DNA of 64,000 nucleotides, taken from assembly GCF_004310865.1 (NCBI RefSeq), contig NZ_SIXI01000003.1, positions 310,001 to 374,000 on the forward strand, written 5' to 3'. Of the stretch, positions 27,853 through 37,132 are shown in pieces. The position numbers and the translations under genes were made by a program. Below the pieces are notes generated by a model. The model was not told the DNA's origin and searched no databases. It was given only the letters and a program-made list of their open reading frames with translations. Numbering within the stretch: position 1 is the stretch's first letter; each line of letters begins with the position of its first letter. Source of the stretch: Aquabacterium lacunae (GTDB lineage: Bacteria; Pseudomonadota; Gammaproteobacteria; Burkholderiales; Burkholderiaceae_C).

Positions 27853-28509
27853 TCAGGCGGCCTTGCGGCGAGCGGCCACAGCGATGCCACCCAGGCCCAG
27901 CAGCAACATGGCGTAGGTCGAAGGTTCCGGCACAGCGGGCACACCGGTCACGGTGATGTTGGTGATCATCGAACCCACCGGCACGCTGGAAGGCGTGGCG
28001 CCAGCAGCCGTCAGGTAGGCGGCCAGGGCGGGTGCCATGGTGAAGTTGGTGAAGGCGATGTTCGAGGTGCCAGCAGCACCCGCCGTGGTGGTGATGGTGG
28101 CGGCGTCGATCAGTTCGCCGCTGTAGTTCAAGGCACCCAGGATGCCGCCAGCACCCACGAGCGAACCCGACAGCATGCCCGACGACAGGTCTTGGCTGAA
28201 GTTGCTGAAGCTCACCGAGTTGGTGCCCAGGAACAGGCTCGAGACCGAGATCTTGAAACCGTCTGCATCGGCGTAATCAGCCAGAGCGGCCGACACCGAC
28301 GAAGGGGTCAGGGTCAGGGTGCCGGTGTTGCTGGCGCCAGCGGCGAAGGTGGCGTTGCCCAGCTTCGTGGTCGTCACAGTGCCCAGCGAAGTCAGCGACG
28401 ACGCATTCACGGCAACGGTGGTGGGCGTTGCAGCGTAGGCGGCAACATGGGCGGTAGCGGCTGCGGCGGCAATGACAACAGCGCGGGAAATTTGCTTCAT
28501 GGTGATCAT
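27853..28509 (-). CDS. PEP-CTERM sorting domain protein
   Basis: A 218-residue exported protein. A signal peptide (AVVIAAAAATAHVAAYA) precedes a Thr/Ser/Ala/Gly-rich low-complexity body of beta character with no recognised catalytic motif. The C-terminus is a PEP-CTERM signal: VPEPSTYAMLLLGLGGIAVA then ARRKAA. Such proteins are cleaved and anchored or released by exosortase and are linked to exopolysaccharide. Start ATG 28509 (AGGAAAG upstream) or ATG 28500. Stand-alone, convergent with the gene on its left. Confidence 0.88.
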   Translation of the reverse strand: MITMKQISRAVVIAAAAATAHVAAYAATPTTVAVNASSLTSLGTVTTTKLGNATFAAGASNTGTLTLTPSSVSAALADYADADGFKISVSSLFLGTNSVSFSNFSQDLSSGMLSGSLVGAGGILGALNYSGELIDAATITTTAGAAGTSNIAFTNFTMAPALAAYLTAAGATPSSVPVGSMITNITVTGVPAVPEPSTYAMLLLGLGGIAVAARRKAA

Positions 28510-28726
28510 GGTTTGTCTTTCCTCAATTTCCGGTGGACGAACTGGCTACGCCAGCACTTGAGTTTCGTTGACAGTCTGCAGACGACAGTGCCGCAACTGC
28601 ATGAACAGACTGTCGCGGATCCGACTGTCGCCATCCACAGGGTTTGCCCCTCGAACCCCGCGGATGCGGGGGGAACTTTCGCCACAAAAGGTGTGCATAT
28701 CGCACACTTCGGGGGGTGGCCGTTGC

Positions 28727-29608
28727 TCAATCCCACCAGGGATAGAAGGACGGCATCTCGGACGCCTTGCTGGCGAACTGCGCCGGGCGCTTGTCGAGGA
28801 AGGCCTGCACACCCTCCTTGCCGTCACCGACCGAGGTGTAGAACATGGCCAGGGAGTCGACCTGGTGGGCGGCCAGGGGGTGGGGCTGGGCCGAGTTGCG
28901 GTACATCATCTGGCGCGTGAGGGCGATGCCCACGGCCGAACGCTCGGTGGCGATGCGCCGGGCGATCTTCAGAGCTTCTTCCAGCAGTTGTTCAGGGGCC
29001 ACCACGGCCTTGACCAGCCCCCCACGTTGGGCCTCGTGGCCGTCGAACACGTCGGCCATGTAGGTCCATTCCAGCGCCTGCGAGATGCCCACGATGCGCG
29101 GCAGGAACCAGCTGGAGCAGGCTTCGGGCACGATGCCGATGCGGCCGAACACGAAGCCGATGCGGGCTTTTTCAGACGCCAGGCGGATGTCCATGGGCAA
29201 GGTCATGGTGGCGCCAATGCCCACGGCTGCGCCATTGATGGCACCGATCACGGGCTTCTTGCAGTTGAAGATGCTGAGCACCACCCGACCGCCGGTGTCG
29301 CGCACGCCGTGGAAGATGGCCGGGTCGTCCAGGCGCTCGGTCATGTCCTCCAGGGTCGGCTCCTGGCTTTCGTCCAGCCCGAACACATTGCCCGGCACGC
29401 TCAGGTCCATGCCGGCACAGAAGGCCTTGCCGGCGCCGGTGACCACCACAGCGCGCACGGTGTCGTCGTCGCTGGCGCGCGTGAAGGCATCGACCAGCTC
29501 ATTGGCCATCTCGACGGTGAAGGCATTGAGCTGCTCAGGCCGGTTCAATGTGAGCAGCAGCACACCATCAGTGTCGACGTCGTAGCGCAGGGTGTTGTAA
29601 GCGGTCAT
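28727..29608 (-). CDS. Enoyl-CoA hydratase/isomerase (crotonase) family protein
   Basis: A 293-residue crotonase with LLTLNRPEQLNAFTVEMANEL, oxyanion-hole segments KAFCAGMDLS and NGAAVGIGATMTLPMDIRLA, and a likely catalytic Glu in RIGIVPEACSSWFLPRIVG. Substrate unknown; family members act in fatty-acid or aromatic beta-oxidation. It overlaps the Coq4-like gene by 4 bases, so the two are cotranscribed. The 217 bp to its right-hand neighbour on the lower side (28510-28726) hold the PEP-CTERM promoter region only. Confidence 0.92.
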   Translation of the reverse strand: MTAYNTLRYDVDTDGVLLLTLNRPEQLNAFTVEMANELVDAFTRASDDDTVRAVVVTGAGKAFCAGMDLSVPGNVFGLDESQEPTLEDMTERLDDPAIFHGVRDTGGRVVLSIFNCKKPVIGAINGAAVGIGATMTLPMDIRLASEKARIGFVFGRIGIVPEACSSWFLPRIVGISQALEWTYMADVFDGHEAQRGGLVKAVVAPEQLLEEALKIARRIATERSAVGIALTRQMMYRNSAQPHPLAAHQVDSLAMFYTSVGDGKEGVQAFLDKRPAQFASKASEMPSFYPWWD

Positions 29609-30366
29609 GCAGCAAGCTTTCCAGGCGGAGTGGGAAGGGGATCGCCTCGGCGGTTCAGGTCGTCGAGCACCTTCAGGTAGCGGGTGGGTGGGCGGATGCC
29701 CAGTTCGCGGCGCACTTCATGCAGTGAACGCGTCAGCAGGTCTTCCAGCACCAGCCCGGGCAGCCAGGCACATTGCCGGCCCTGGCGCCAGGCCTGCCAC
29801 GCGGCGGCGATGGCACCGGGGTGTCGCCAGCGCCGGGCGATGACGAGACAGCCCGTGCTGGCAATGACGGCGAAGCTGCGGGTGTGCTGGTGTGGGTAGG
29901 AAAAGGCCAGCACGCAGACCTCGCCGAGTTCGTCCCGGCCATAGCCGGACAGCACATGGAAGAGGTCGTGCATGTCGCGCAGGCGGCTGGCGATGAAGTA
30001 GCGGTCTGAGCCGTCGTCGGGCATGTGGCCCATGCCGGCTTTGGAGATTTCGACCAGCCCCTGAGCCGACAGGCCCTGCTCGGCCAGGAAGTCATGGTAA
30101 GTGCGCCCCACCGTGCCAGCCGGCAGGCTGGCCAGCCACTCGGTGCGCGTGAGGGTGTCGAGCAGGCTGCGGCGTTCGGCCAGGCGCTGTCGCCCCATGG
30201 GGTCGGCCCGGAAGCGGGCCAGCAAGACAAATGGCGACTTGCCCTTGATGGCTTCGCCCAGGCGGAACACCTGTTCAGTGTCCTGCGGGTTGCGGCGCAA
30301 GGCCAGCGCTGCGCGCAAGGCGTCGAGCCAGCGGATCGGGGTGGGAGGTTCGTGGTCGAGGGACAT
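29605..30366 (-). CDS. Coq4-family protein
   Basis: A 253-residue protein from ATG 30366 (MSLDHEPPTPIRW). The centre contains HDLFHVLSGYGRDELGE, an exact fit to the Coq4 signature HDxxHx11E that binds a divalent metal, with GTVGRTYHDFLAEQGLS upstream and LGIRPPTRYL at the C-terminus. Coq4 acts in ubiquinone ring modification/assembly in eukaryotes and some bacteria. In this window it is coupled to a crotonase rather than to ubi genes, so its substrate may differ. Confidence 0.85.
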   Translation of the reverse strand: MSLDHEPPTPIRWLDALRAALALRRNPQDTEQVFRLGEAIKGKSPFVLLARFRADPMGRQRLAERRSLLDTLTRTEWLASLPAGTVGRTYHDFLAEQGLSAQGLVEISKAGMGHMPDDGSDRYFIASRLRDMHDLFHVLSGYGRDELGEVCVLAFSYPHQHTRSFAVIASTGCLVIARRWRHPGAIAAAWQAWRQGRQCAWLPGLVLEDLLTRSLHEVRRELGIRPPTRYLKVLDDLNRRGDPLPTPPGKLAA

Positions 30367-30548
30367 GAACGGACACCGTGAACACACAGGCGCACGCATG
30401 CGCCCACAGGGCCCGAGCGCAGGCCCCAACCCATCATCTTCGGGTCACAGTGTGTCAGATTGACTCAGCGTAAACCCGGCCATGCACCACGCAGGCACAC
30501 TGGACAATCGTTCTGTATCAACCTTGTTCCAAAGTGGAGACGATCGGT

Positions 30549-30785
30549 ATGTGGAAGCTTCTGTTGGCCTTCGTGGTGTTCGCCGCTGGCGCCGTCTACC
30601 TCCTGTCCATGGGCGGAGACATCGACATGAGCGGTGAAAAGCACGGCAGCGAAGCCACGCACAGCGAATCGTCGCACAGCCCTGCCGATGCCGGCTCGGC
30701 GGCCGCCAGCGCACCGGCTGCTGCCTCTGATTCGGCACCAGCTACCCCCGCAGCCTCCGACGCCGCCTCGGCCGCGTCGAACTGA
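30549..30785 (+). CDS. Small single-pass membrane protein, Ala/Ser-rich
   Basis: A 78-residue protein from ATG 30549 with GGAG 9 bases upstream; an in-frame GTG at 30534 is less likely. Residues 2-20 (WKLLLAFVVFAAGAVYLLS) form a membrane anchor, followed by an acidic/His stretch and a low-complexity Ala/Ser/Pro tail. Function unknown. It is divergent from the Coq4 gene and convergent with the Nudix gene (2-base gap). Confidence 0.65.
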   Translation: MWKLLLAFVVFAAGAVYLLSMGGDIDMSGEKHGSEATHSESSHSPADAGSAAASAPAAASDSAPATPAASDAASAASN

Positions 30786-30787
30786 GC

Positions 30788-31297
30788 TCAGGCGGCGCCG
30801 GCCGCCTCCTGATGCGTGGGGCCGACGTGCCCCCGCTCGGCCGCCAGCCACTGCAGCACCGGGATGGTGCCGGGCAGCACCGGCTGCACCTGCACCGGCA
30901 GGCTCTGCCAGGCCATCTGCTGGCCTTCCTTCATCTCGAACTCCCCCTGCCATGCGTGCACCTTGCAAAAGTGCAGGCGCACCTTGGCGTGTGGGTACTC
31001 CATCACTTCGACCTGCCAGGGCATGGCCTCGCCGATGGTGATGCCAATTTCTTCCTGCAGCTCGCGACGCAGGGCCTGCTCGACGGTCTCACCGGCTTCG
31101 AGTTTGCCGCCCGGGAACTCCCAGTAACCGGCGTACACCTTGCCCTCGGGGCGTGAGGTGAGCAGGAAGCGGGCCTCATGGCCCTGCGCGTCGCGCTCGA
31201 CCAGCACGCCCACGGCCACTTCGACCGGCACCCGGTCGGTGGGCGCCATCACGTGGTAACTCTTGCGTTCACCACCACCTTGCTCAGACTGGCTCAT
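30788..31297 (-). CDS. MutT-type Nudix hydrolase
   Basis: A 169-residue Nudix protein. The Nudix box is complete: GGKLEAGETVEQALRRELQE followed by EIGI, preceded by YWEFPGG as in MutT. The likely substrate is 8-oxo-dGTP (mutation avoidance). The start overlaps the stop of the DUF815 ATPase by 4 bases, on the same strand. Compared with E. coli MutT (129 residues) it has a longer N-terminus, so another nucleotide substrate is possible. Confidence 0.88.
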   Translation of the reverse strand: MSQSEQGGGERKSYHVMAPTDRVPVEVAVGVLVERDAQGHEARFLLTSRPEGKVYAGYWEFPGGKLEAGETVEQALRRELQEEIGITIGEAMPWQVEVMEYPHAKVRLHFCKVHAWQGEFEMKEGQQMAWQSLPVQVQPVLPGTIPVLQWLAAERGHVGPTHQEAAGAA

Positions 31298-32196
31298 GCG
31301 CCCTCCCCTGCGGCGGCCTGGCGCCCCGCGAAGTCACGCGCGAATTGCCCGGCCACACGGCCTGAACGCGAACCGCGCTCGATGGCCCACACCAAGGCTT
31401 CCGGACGCGCCAGCTCGATCGCCTCGGGCGACAGCCCCAGGTGCTGCAGCCACTGGCCCACGATGGCCAGGTATTCGTCCTGGCTGAAGGGATAGAAGCT
31501 CACCCACAGGCCGAAGCGCTCGGACAGCGAAATCTTTTCTTCGACCACTTCGCCCGGGTGCAGCTCGCCATCGGCATCGCGGCTGTAGCTGCGGTTGTCC
31601 GAGTGGTACTCGGGCAGCAGGTGGCGGCGGTTGGAAGTGGCCACGATCAGCACGTTGTCGCCGCGTGCGGCCACGGTGCCGTCGAGCACCGACTTCAGGG
31701 CCTTGTAGCCGGGCTCGCCTTCTTCGAAGCTGAGGTCATCGCAGAACACGATGAAACGCTCGGGGCGTGCCGCCACCAGCTCGACCAGGTCAGGCAGGTC
31801 GATCAGGTCGGATTTGTCGACCTCGATCAGGCGCAAGCCCTGGTGGGCATGGGCGTGCAGGCCGGCCTTGACCAGCGATGATTTGCCCGTGCCACGGGCC
31901 CCCGAGAGCAGCACGTTGTTGGCCGTGCGGCCCGCCACGAACTGGGCCAGGTTGCGGGCGAAGCGCTCTTTCTGGGTGTCGATCTCGAGCAGGTCTTCGT
32001 AGGTGATCGGGTCGAGGCGGGCGATGGGCTCGAGCGCGCGTTGGCCACTGGCGCGTCGGCGGTAGCGCCAGGCCTGGGCGGCGCGCCAGTCAGGCTCGGT
32101 CAGGGCCGGCGACAACCAGGCGTCCAGCAGGTCGAGGGTGCGTTCGGCGCGGCGCACGAAGGCCGCCAGGTCAGAAGGGGCAAGGGTGTCGGGCAT
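31294..32196 (-). CDS. DUF815-family AAA-like ATPase
   Basis: A 300-residue P-loop ATPase of the DUF815 family: Walker A SGARGTGKSSLVKA, Walker B FIVFCDDLSFEEGE, sensor-like LIVATSNRRHLLPE, and SERFGLWVSFYPFSQDEYL. The biochemical role of the family is not established. Adjacent and overlapping genes are a Nudix hydrolase downstream and pdeM upstream. Confidence 0.9.
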   Translation of the reverse strand: MPDTLAPSDLAAFVRRAERTLDLLDAWLSPALTEPDWRAAQAWRYRRRASGQRALEPIARLDPITYEDLLEIDTQKERFARNLAQFVAGRTANNVLLSGARGTGKSSLVKAGLHAHAHQGLRLIEVDKSDLIDLPDLVELVAARPERFIVFCDDLSFEEGEPGYKALKSVLDGTVAARGDNVLIVATSNRRHLLPEYHSDNRSYSRDADGELHPGEVVEEKISLSERFGLWVSFYPFSQDEYLAIVGQWLQHLGLSPEAIELARPEALVWAIERGSRSGRVAGQFARDFAGRQAAAGEGA

Positions 32197-32205
32197 GGCG
32201 GCAGT

Positions 32206-32949
32206 TTACGCGCGGCCAGGCACCGCCAGCACCCGCCCATCAGCCACCACCCAGGCGGTGTCGGCGGGTGCCGGCTGCACCGGGTGCCCACCCGTGAAAC
32301 TGCCAAAGGCGGGCAGCACCAGGCAGGCCGGTCGCCCCTGATGTGCGGCCTGAAGCCAGAAGCACGGCAGGCGCAAGGCATCCCGGCCAGGACCCTGGAG
32401 CCGCAGGCAGGGATGCAGGTGCCCGGCCAGGTGAACGGTGGCCGGTTGCGAGATTTCGGCAGCATGGTGCGAGACAGGGGGTGCGTGCACCCCGCACCAG
32501 GGCCCCTGGCGCCAGCCCGACGTTTCAGGCACCAATTGCCAGCCGGCCAGCGGCAAGCTGTCAGGTCGCACATCGTGGTTGCCACACACCAGCACGGTGT
32601 GCGAAAGCGCCGGCACAGTGTCAGCCAGGCGCTCAACCAGATCCTTCAGGGCCGGCCCGGTGTGCACGCCATGCACCAGATCGCCCAGCACCACGAGGCG
32701 TTCGGCCCCGGTGACCAGCAAGGCGGCGCACAGACGGCTCAAGGTGTCGGTGTCGCTGCCGTCGCGCACGCGCTCGCCCACCGGCATGCCCAGGGCACGG
32801 TACTGATGGGCCTTGCCCAGGTGCACGTCGGCCACCCACAAGGTGCCCGGCTGATCGGACGACGCCGGCGAAAATACGCTGCCGTCGGGCCGCAGGTGCA
32901 GCACGGCATCACGGCCTGCGCCGGGCACCGACCACACCGCGTGGGCCAT
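32206..32949 (-). CDS. pdeM: PdeM-type metallophosphoesterase (ligase-associated DNA repair endonuclease family)
   Basis: A 247-residue calcineurin-like phosphoesterase with the metal motifs WVADVHLGKAHQYRALGMPV, LGDLVHG, CGNHD and AGHLHP. The DVHLGK.....G.P.P pattern is the PdeM type, annotated as ligase-associated endonuclease; the ligase/helicase partners are not in this window. ATG 32949 lies 5 bases after the slmA stop. Confidence 0.82.
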   Translation of the reverse strand: MAHAVWSVPGAGRDAVLHLRPDGSVFSPASSDQPGTLWVADVHLGKAHQYRALGMPVGERVRDGSDTDTLSRLCAALLVTGAERLVVLGDLVHGVHTGPALKDLVERLADTVPALSHTVLVCGNHDVRPDSLPLAGWQLVPETSGWRQGPWCGVHAPPVSHHAAEISQPATVHLAGHLHPCLRLQGPGRDALRLPCFWLQAAHQGRPACLVLPAFGSFTGGHPVQPAPADTAWVVADGRVLAVPGRA

Positions 32950-32954
32950 GGCCG

Positions 32955-33596
32955 TCAGCCCACCAGCAGTTGCAAGGTGGCGTCGAGGTGCTCGGTGGGC
33001 TTGCGCTTGAAGCCGGTGCGCACATAACGGTGCAGACGGCCCTGCAGCACACTGGTGGCGGCTGACGCGTGGGCCTGGGCGGCCACGGTGGGCTGGTCGG
33101 AGCCACGCTGCTCGGCCAGGGCCTTGCAAGGCTGGCGCAACAGCGATTCGATGCGCTCGAAACACTGGTTCATGCGCACGGACAGGCGCTCGTTTTCGAA
33201 CACCAGGGCATCACCGGCCATCACACGGGCCATGCCCGGGTTCTTTTCGCCGAACTGCAGCACCATGGCCATCAGGCGGCTGAACTGGCGGGCCGGATCG
33301 GCCTCGCGCTCGATGATCTGGTTGGCCAGGGTGAACAGGCTTTGCTCGATGAACTCGATCAGGCCTTCGAACATCTGGGCCTTGCTGGCGAAGTGCCGGT
33401 AGAGGGCCGCCTCACTGAGCTCCAGCCGCGCAGCCAGTGCCGCGGTGGTGATGCGGTCACTGCCGGGCTGCTCCAGCATGCCGGCCAGGGCCTGCAGGAT
33501 CTGCACGCGGCGCTCCCCGGGCTTGGGCCGCTTGCGCACCGCCGGGCTGGCGGCTGCAGGCTGCGAAACGGGCGCGTCAACGGCTGGCTCGGTCAT
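32955..33596 (-). CDS. slmA: Nucleoid occlusion factor SlmA (TetR family)
   Basis: A 213-residue TetR-type protein from ATG 33596. The HTH reads ITTAALAARLELSEAALYRH then FASKAQMFEGLIEFIE, and the C-terminal half carries NQIIEREADPARQFSRLM and MARVMAGDALVFENERL, all closely SlmA-like. SlmA binds DNA sites and antagonises FtsZ assembly over the nucleoid. The Pro/Ala N-terminus is longer than in E. coli. Located in the slmA/HAD nucleotidase/argB set seen in many betaproteobacteria. Confidence 0.9.
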   Translation of the reverse strand: MTEPAVDAPVSQPAAASPAVRKRPKPGERRVQILQALAGMLEQPGSDRITTAALAARLELSEAALYRHFASKAQMFEGLIEFIEQSLFTLANQIIEREADPARQFSRLMAMVLQFGEKNPGMARVMAGDALVFENERLSVRMNQCFERIESLLRQPCKALAEQRGSDQPTVAAQAHASAATSVLQGRLHRYVRTGFKRKPTEHLDATLQLLVG

Positions 33597-33616
33597 GTCT
33601 TCCCGGTGTGGCTGAG

Positions 33617-34312
33617 TCAGACGCGCCAGCGGTGCAGGGCGCGCAGTTGCCTGATTCTGGCACACACCCAGGCCGGCCTCTGGTGGGGCAAGGCGCCCAG
33701 GTGCGGCCCGTGCGGGTTGCCGCTCAGGTAGCGCTGCATCCACACCGTGCCCATGCCCAGCTGGCGCACCGGGCGCAGGTTGGCGGGGGTGTCTTCGACC
33801 AGCACGCAGCGGTGGCCAGGCACTTTCAGCCGGGCCAGCACCACCTTCATCATGCGCAGGTCGGGCTTGGGCCGCAGATGACCAAAGGTGCGCATGTGCT
33901 CGATGGCCACCACCTGCTCGAAGCAGCCCGCGAGATCGAGTGCCGTCAACACCCGCTTGGCGTAGTCAGCGGGCGCGTTGGTCAGCAGGATCTTGCGCCC
34001 AGGCAGGCGCTTGAGCGCTTCGCGGTCGGCCAACGGCATGTGCAAGGTGGCTTCCAGCCCCGGCAGCACATGGGTGTGGTGCAGAAAGTGCGCCGCGCGA
34101 ATGCCATGGTGGCGCTCCAGGCCCAGCAGGGTGGCGCCATAACGCCGCCAGTAGTGCACGCGCAGGGCGTCGGCCTCATCGCGCGGCAGCCCCAGATGCT
34201 GCTCGATGTACTCGGTCATCGAGCCATTGAGCCGCCAGAACACGGCCCGGCCGGCGTCGTGCAGGGTGTTGTCCAGGTCGAACAACCAGACCGGGTGCGT
34301 GTGTCGCGGCAT
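33617..34312 (-). CDS. Pyrimidine 5'-nucleotidase (Sdt1-like HAD hydrolase)
   Basis: A 231-residue HAD-family enzyme: motif I WLFDLDNTLH, motif II LLTNAPADYA, Lys in RPKPDLRMM, and motif III CVLVEDTPANLRPVRQLG. The cap MTEYIEQHLGLPRDEADALR matches Sdt1/Phm8-like nucleotidases acting on pyrimidine mononucleotides. It lies between slmA and argB on one strand, with 18-20 base gaps. Confidence 0.9.
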   Translation of the reverse strand: MPRHTHPVWLFDLDNTLHDAGRAVFWRLNGSMTEYIEQHLGLPRDEADALRVHYWRRYGATLLGLERHHGIRAAHFLHHTHVLPGLEATLHMPLADREALKRLPGRKILLTNAPADYAKRVLTALDLAGCFEQVVAIEHMRTFGHLRPKPDLRMMKVVLARLKVPGHRCVLVEDTPANLRPVRQLGMGTVWMQRYLSGNPHGPHLGALPHQRPAWVCARIRQLRALHRWRV

Positions 34313-34330
34313 CGGGTGTGCCGGGCTGCG

Positions 34331-35245
34331 TCAGTGCGAACGGATCATGGTGCCGTAGGCCTGGTCGGTCAGGATCTCCAGCAGCATGGCATGGGGCACA
34401 CGGCCATCGACGATGTGCACCGCATGCACACCGCTCTTGGCGGCGTCGATGGCGCCTTCGATCTTGGGGATCATGCCGCCGCTGATGGTGCCGTCCTCGA
34501 TCAGCTCGTCGATCTCACGGGCCGTCAGGTCGGTGATCAGCTGGCCTTGCTTGTCGAGCACGCCCTTGATGTTGGTCAGCAGCACCAGCTTCTCGGCCTT
34601 GAGCACCTGGGCCAGCTTGGAGGCCACCAGATCGGCGTTGATGTTGTAGCTCTCGTTGCGCGAGCCAAAACCGATCGGGCTGATCACGGGGATGAACTGG
34701 TCGTCCTGAAGGGCCTTGACCACGCTGGGGTCGATCGATTCGATCTCGCCGACCTGGCCCACATCGTGTTCCTTGGCGGGGTCGGCCAGGTCGAGCAGCT
34801 TGAGCTTGCGCGCACGGATCAGGCCACCGTCGCGGCCGGTCAGGCCCACGGCCTTGCCACCTGCGGCATTGATCAGGCCCACGATGTCCTGCTGCACCTC
34901 ACCGGCCAGCACCCACTCGACCACCTCCATGGTTTCTTCGTCGGTGACGCGCATGCCCTGGATGAACTGGCCCTTCTTGCCGATCTTGTTCAGGGCGGCA
35001 TCAATTTGCGGGCCACCACCATGCACCACGACCGGGTTCAGGCCCACCAGCTTGAGCAGCACCACGTCTTCGGCGAAGTCGGCCTGCAACTCGGGGTCGG
35101 TCATGGCATTGCCGCCGTACTTGATGACGATGGTCTTGCCGTGGAACCTGCGGATGTACGGCAGGGCCTGGGCCAGGATCTCGGCCTTGTCGCGGGGGGC
35201 GATGTGGGCGACAGGGTCGACGTCGGGCGTGGAGGAATTCGTCAT
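34331..35245 (-). CDS. argB: Acetylglutamate kinase
   Basis: A 304-residue amino-acid kinase phosphorylating N-acetylglutamate, the second step of arginine synthesis. Motifs: [61 protein letters not shown] (in part) and [12 protein letters not shown]. Start ATG 35245; a TTG at 35254 would add three residues. First gene of the argB-HAD-slmA run. Confidence 0.97.
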   Translation of the reverse strand: MTNSSTPDVDPVAHIAPRDKAEILAQALPYIRRFHGKTIVIKYGGNAMTDPELQADFAEDVVLLKLVGLNPVVVHGGGPQIDAALNKIGKKGQFIQGMRVTDEETMEVVEWVLAGEVQQDIVGLINAAGGKAVGLTGRDGGLIRARKLKLLDLADPAKEHDVGQVGEIESIDPSVVKALQDDQFIPVISPIGFGSRNESYNINADLVASKLAQVLKAEKLVLLTNIKGVLDKQGQLITDLTAREIDELIEDGTISGGMIPKIEGAIDAAKSGVHAVHIVDGRVPHAMLLEILTDQAYGTMIRSH

Positions 35246-35587
35246 GACATTCAATGAACCAGAGGGCCTAGCAAGGGCTCGATTCTAAAAGGTGGTCATG
35301 GTCCGCCGGAGACGCCCATCCTCGCGCGCAAATCACACAACGTTACACGAACCCCCATAAAGAGGGGTGACGCGTGCCGCATTGCAACATGCTGCTCCAT
35401 AAGAATGCAATGCGGAACGGGCTAACTGGCTCGAGCAACACACAAATCACAAGGGGTGGGTCAAAGGCTCTCCGGGGACCAGTGCGCCCAAAGGCCCCTT
35501 TGCGGCTGCTCGTACAGGCAGGACGTCGGCAAGTTCCGGTTGTTCCACACACAGAGCCGCATCGCGGACTCATTTCGGGAGAAAACT
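35246..35587. other. 342-bp non-coding region before the secreted protease
   Basis: This stretch separates argB from the trypsin-like gene. It is less GC-rich than the surroundings and includes a GCATTGCAACATGC...AAGAATGCAATGC imperfect inverted repeat (35380-35411), a short CGTTAC/GTGACG pair, and GGGAGAA as the ribosome-binding site of the next gene. No tRNA, riboswitch or ORF is recognised. Confidence 0.5.
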
Positions 35588-36991
35588 ATGTTGAATGTTC
35601 GCATCTCTGCGGCCATGGTGCTGGGTGTCCTGACCTTGACCAGCAGCCCCACCTTTGCCGTTTCCTTGGGCATTGATCCGTCGAGTACACCGGTCAAAGA
35701 TCCGATCACAGGCAACGATTTCAATGCATGGAAGCTGGTGGGCACCTCATGTGCAAGCGCTGTTCAGATTCATGCCAACTGGATCGTGTCATCACAACAC
35801 TGCATGCCAAGTGCCGATGCCACCTTCTCTGGCCCCTACGGAACCGCCACGGTCGAAAGCTGCTTCAGGGGCAACGACACAGCGAATTTGCGCCAAGGAG
35901 ATGAGAATGACTTCGCGTTGTGCCGCCTAAAGCGCCCCACCCAGATCACCTACAGCGGCACATTTCCTGCCCTGGTGGCTGCTCCGACACCCGTGGTCAA
36001 TCACCCGTCAGGCTTCCCAGCGACACTCAGCCCCGCCACACAGCGTCAGTTCGCGGTCTACGGCTACTTGATGGCGTATGGATTCGGGTGCTGCAACAAG
36101 ATCGGCGTCACAGACTTCAATGGCTTGCTGCCAGGCAACGACATGGCACGCAGCACAGCACAGGTGGTCGTTCCGCAGCTGATCGGAGGAGACAGTGGTG
36201 GCGCAGCTTTCTGGGTGTCTCCGACTGCAGCCGCGCCAGCACTGGTGGGCGTGCTCACGACGGGATACGCATTGCCTAGGGGGGTGACCTATTTCTCCGA
36301 TTCTTCTGTGAATTGGATCCGCAACAAAATCGTGGCAGCAGGCGATACGGCTCCCATCACATACACGGCCAGCCAGTTCTACACGGGCCCAACCGCACCG
36401 GTCCCGCCTCATGTGCCGGCGCCACCGAGCCTGATCCTGAGCAATGGGACGCCTGCGTTGACATGGCTGGCCCCGACTGACGCAGGCGCAGACACCATCA
36501 CCGGCTACCAGATCACCGTGGCGCGAGATCGGAACATCGTGAGCACTGTGCAGGTCACGGGCGCGAACACACAGGCACCCATGCCCGTCGGCAATCACGC
36601 ATTCACTGCATGCGTCCGCGCTCGCAACACATCCGGTCTGTCTGCTCCGGGCAATCTTGAGCAACTGACAGCGACCCCCTACGGTTGCAGAGATTTCGAT
36701 CTCTCCACCGTTTCTGGACTGAGCCAGGCTTTTGCTCGCGACGCGGCCACCGGACTGGTCAAGGTGACACTGAACTGGCAACGCCCCAATCAAGCAAGCA
36801 ACACTCGGTACCGCATTACCCGGGTGACCAAACAAGGGCTCATTCAGCGCACACAAACGCTCGAGACCACGAGCACCTCGTCCACGCAGTACGTCCAGCC
36901 CGGCACTTCGGTTTGCCAACGCGTCACTGTGTTCTCCGACCTCAACCCAGTGGGCACGAGCACCGCCAACGTCTGCAGCACCGCCAATTGA
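35588..36991 (+). CDS. Secreted trypsin-like serine protease with fibronectin type III-like region
   Basis: A 467-residue exported protein. Signal peptide ISAAMVLGVLTLTSSPTFA; residues 40-260 form a chymotrypsin-fold protease with catalytic His71 (VSSQHC), Asp108 (ENDFALC) and Ser203 (IGGDSGGAAFW). From residue 285, a fibronectin type III-like module (PSLILSNGTPALTWLAPTD, AGADTITGYQI, YQITVARDRN) and a second strand-rich domain follow. The triad is intact, so it is probably active outside the cytoplasm. Codon use is less GC-biased than the flanking chromosome. An RTX gene follows 141 bases downstream on the same strand. Confidence 0.88.
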   Translation: MLNVRISAAMVLGVLTLTSSPTFAVSLGIDPSSTPVKDPITGNDFNAWKLVGTSCASAVQIHANWIVSSQHCMPSADATFSGPYGTATVESCFRGNDTANLRQGDENDFALCRLKRPTQITYSGTFPALVAAPTPVVNHPSGFPATLSPATQRQFAVYGYLMAYGFGCCNKIGVTDFNGLLPGNDMARSTAQVVVPQLIGGDSGGAAFWVSPTAAAPALVGVLTTGYALPRGVTYFSDSSVNWIRNKIVAAGDTAPITYTASQFYTGPTAPVPPHVPAPPSLILSNGTPALTWLAPTDAGADTITGYQITVARDRNIVSTVQVTGANTQAPMPVGNHAFTACVRARNTSGLSAPGNLEQLTATPYGCRDFDLSTVSGLSQAFARDAATGLVKVTLNWQRPNQASNTRYRITRVTKQGLIQRTQTLETTSTSSTQYVQPGTSVCQRVTVFSDLNPVGTSTANVCSTAN

Positions 36992-36999
36992 CTCAGCGC

Positions 37000-37036
37000 T
37001 GCAATTCAGGACTGAAGTCTGCGCTCCTGAATTGCA
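37000..37036. terminator. 12-bp perfect inverted repeat after the protease gene
   Basis: TGCAATTCAGGA (37000-37011) pairs with TCCTGAATTGCA (37025-37036) around a 13-base loop, starting 9 bases after the protease stop. There is no T-run, so it may be a weak terminator or a stabilising 3' structure. Confidence 0.5.
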
Positions 37037-37132
37037 AAGCCGCTCAATCGATGCCGCAAAGCCACTGCAGCGCACGCGAACTTTGCGAGCGTGGACCGCG
37101 CTCATTTTCACCATTGAAAATTCAATCCAAAC

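Noticed and set aside
35246..35587. A cyclic-di-GMP riboswitch upstream of the secreted protease
   Set aside because: The conserved GEMM core and tetraloop/receptor signatures are not present.
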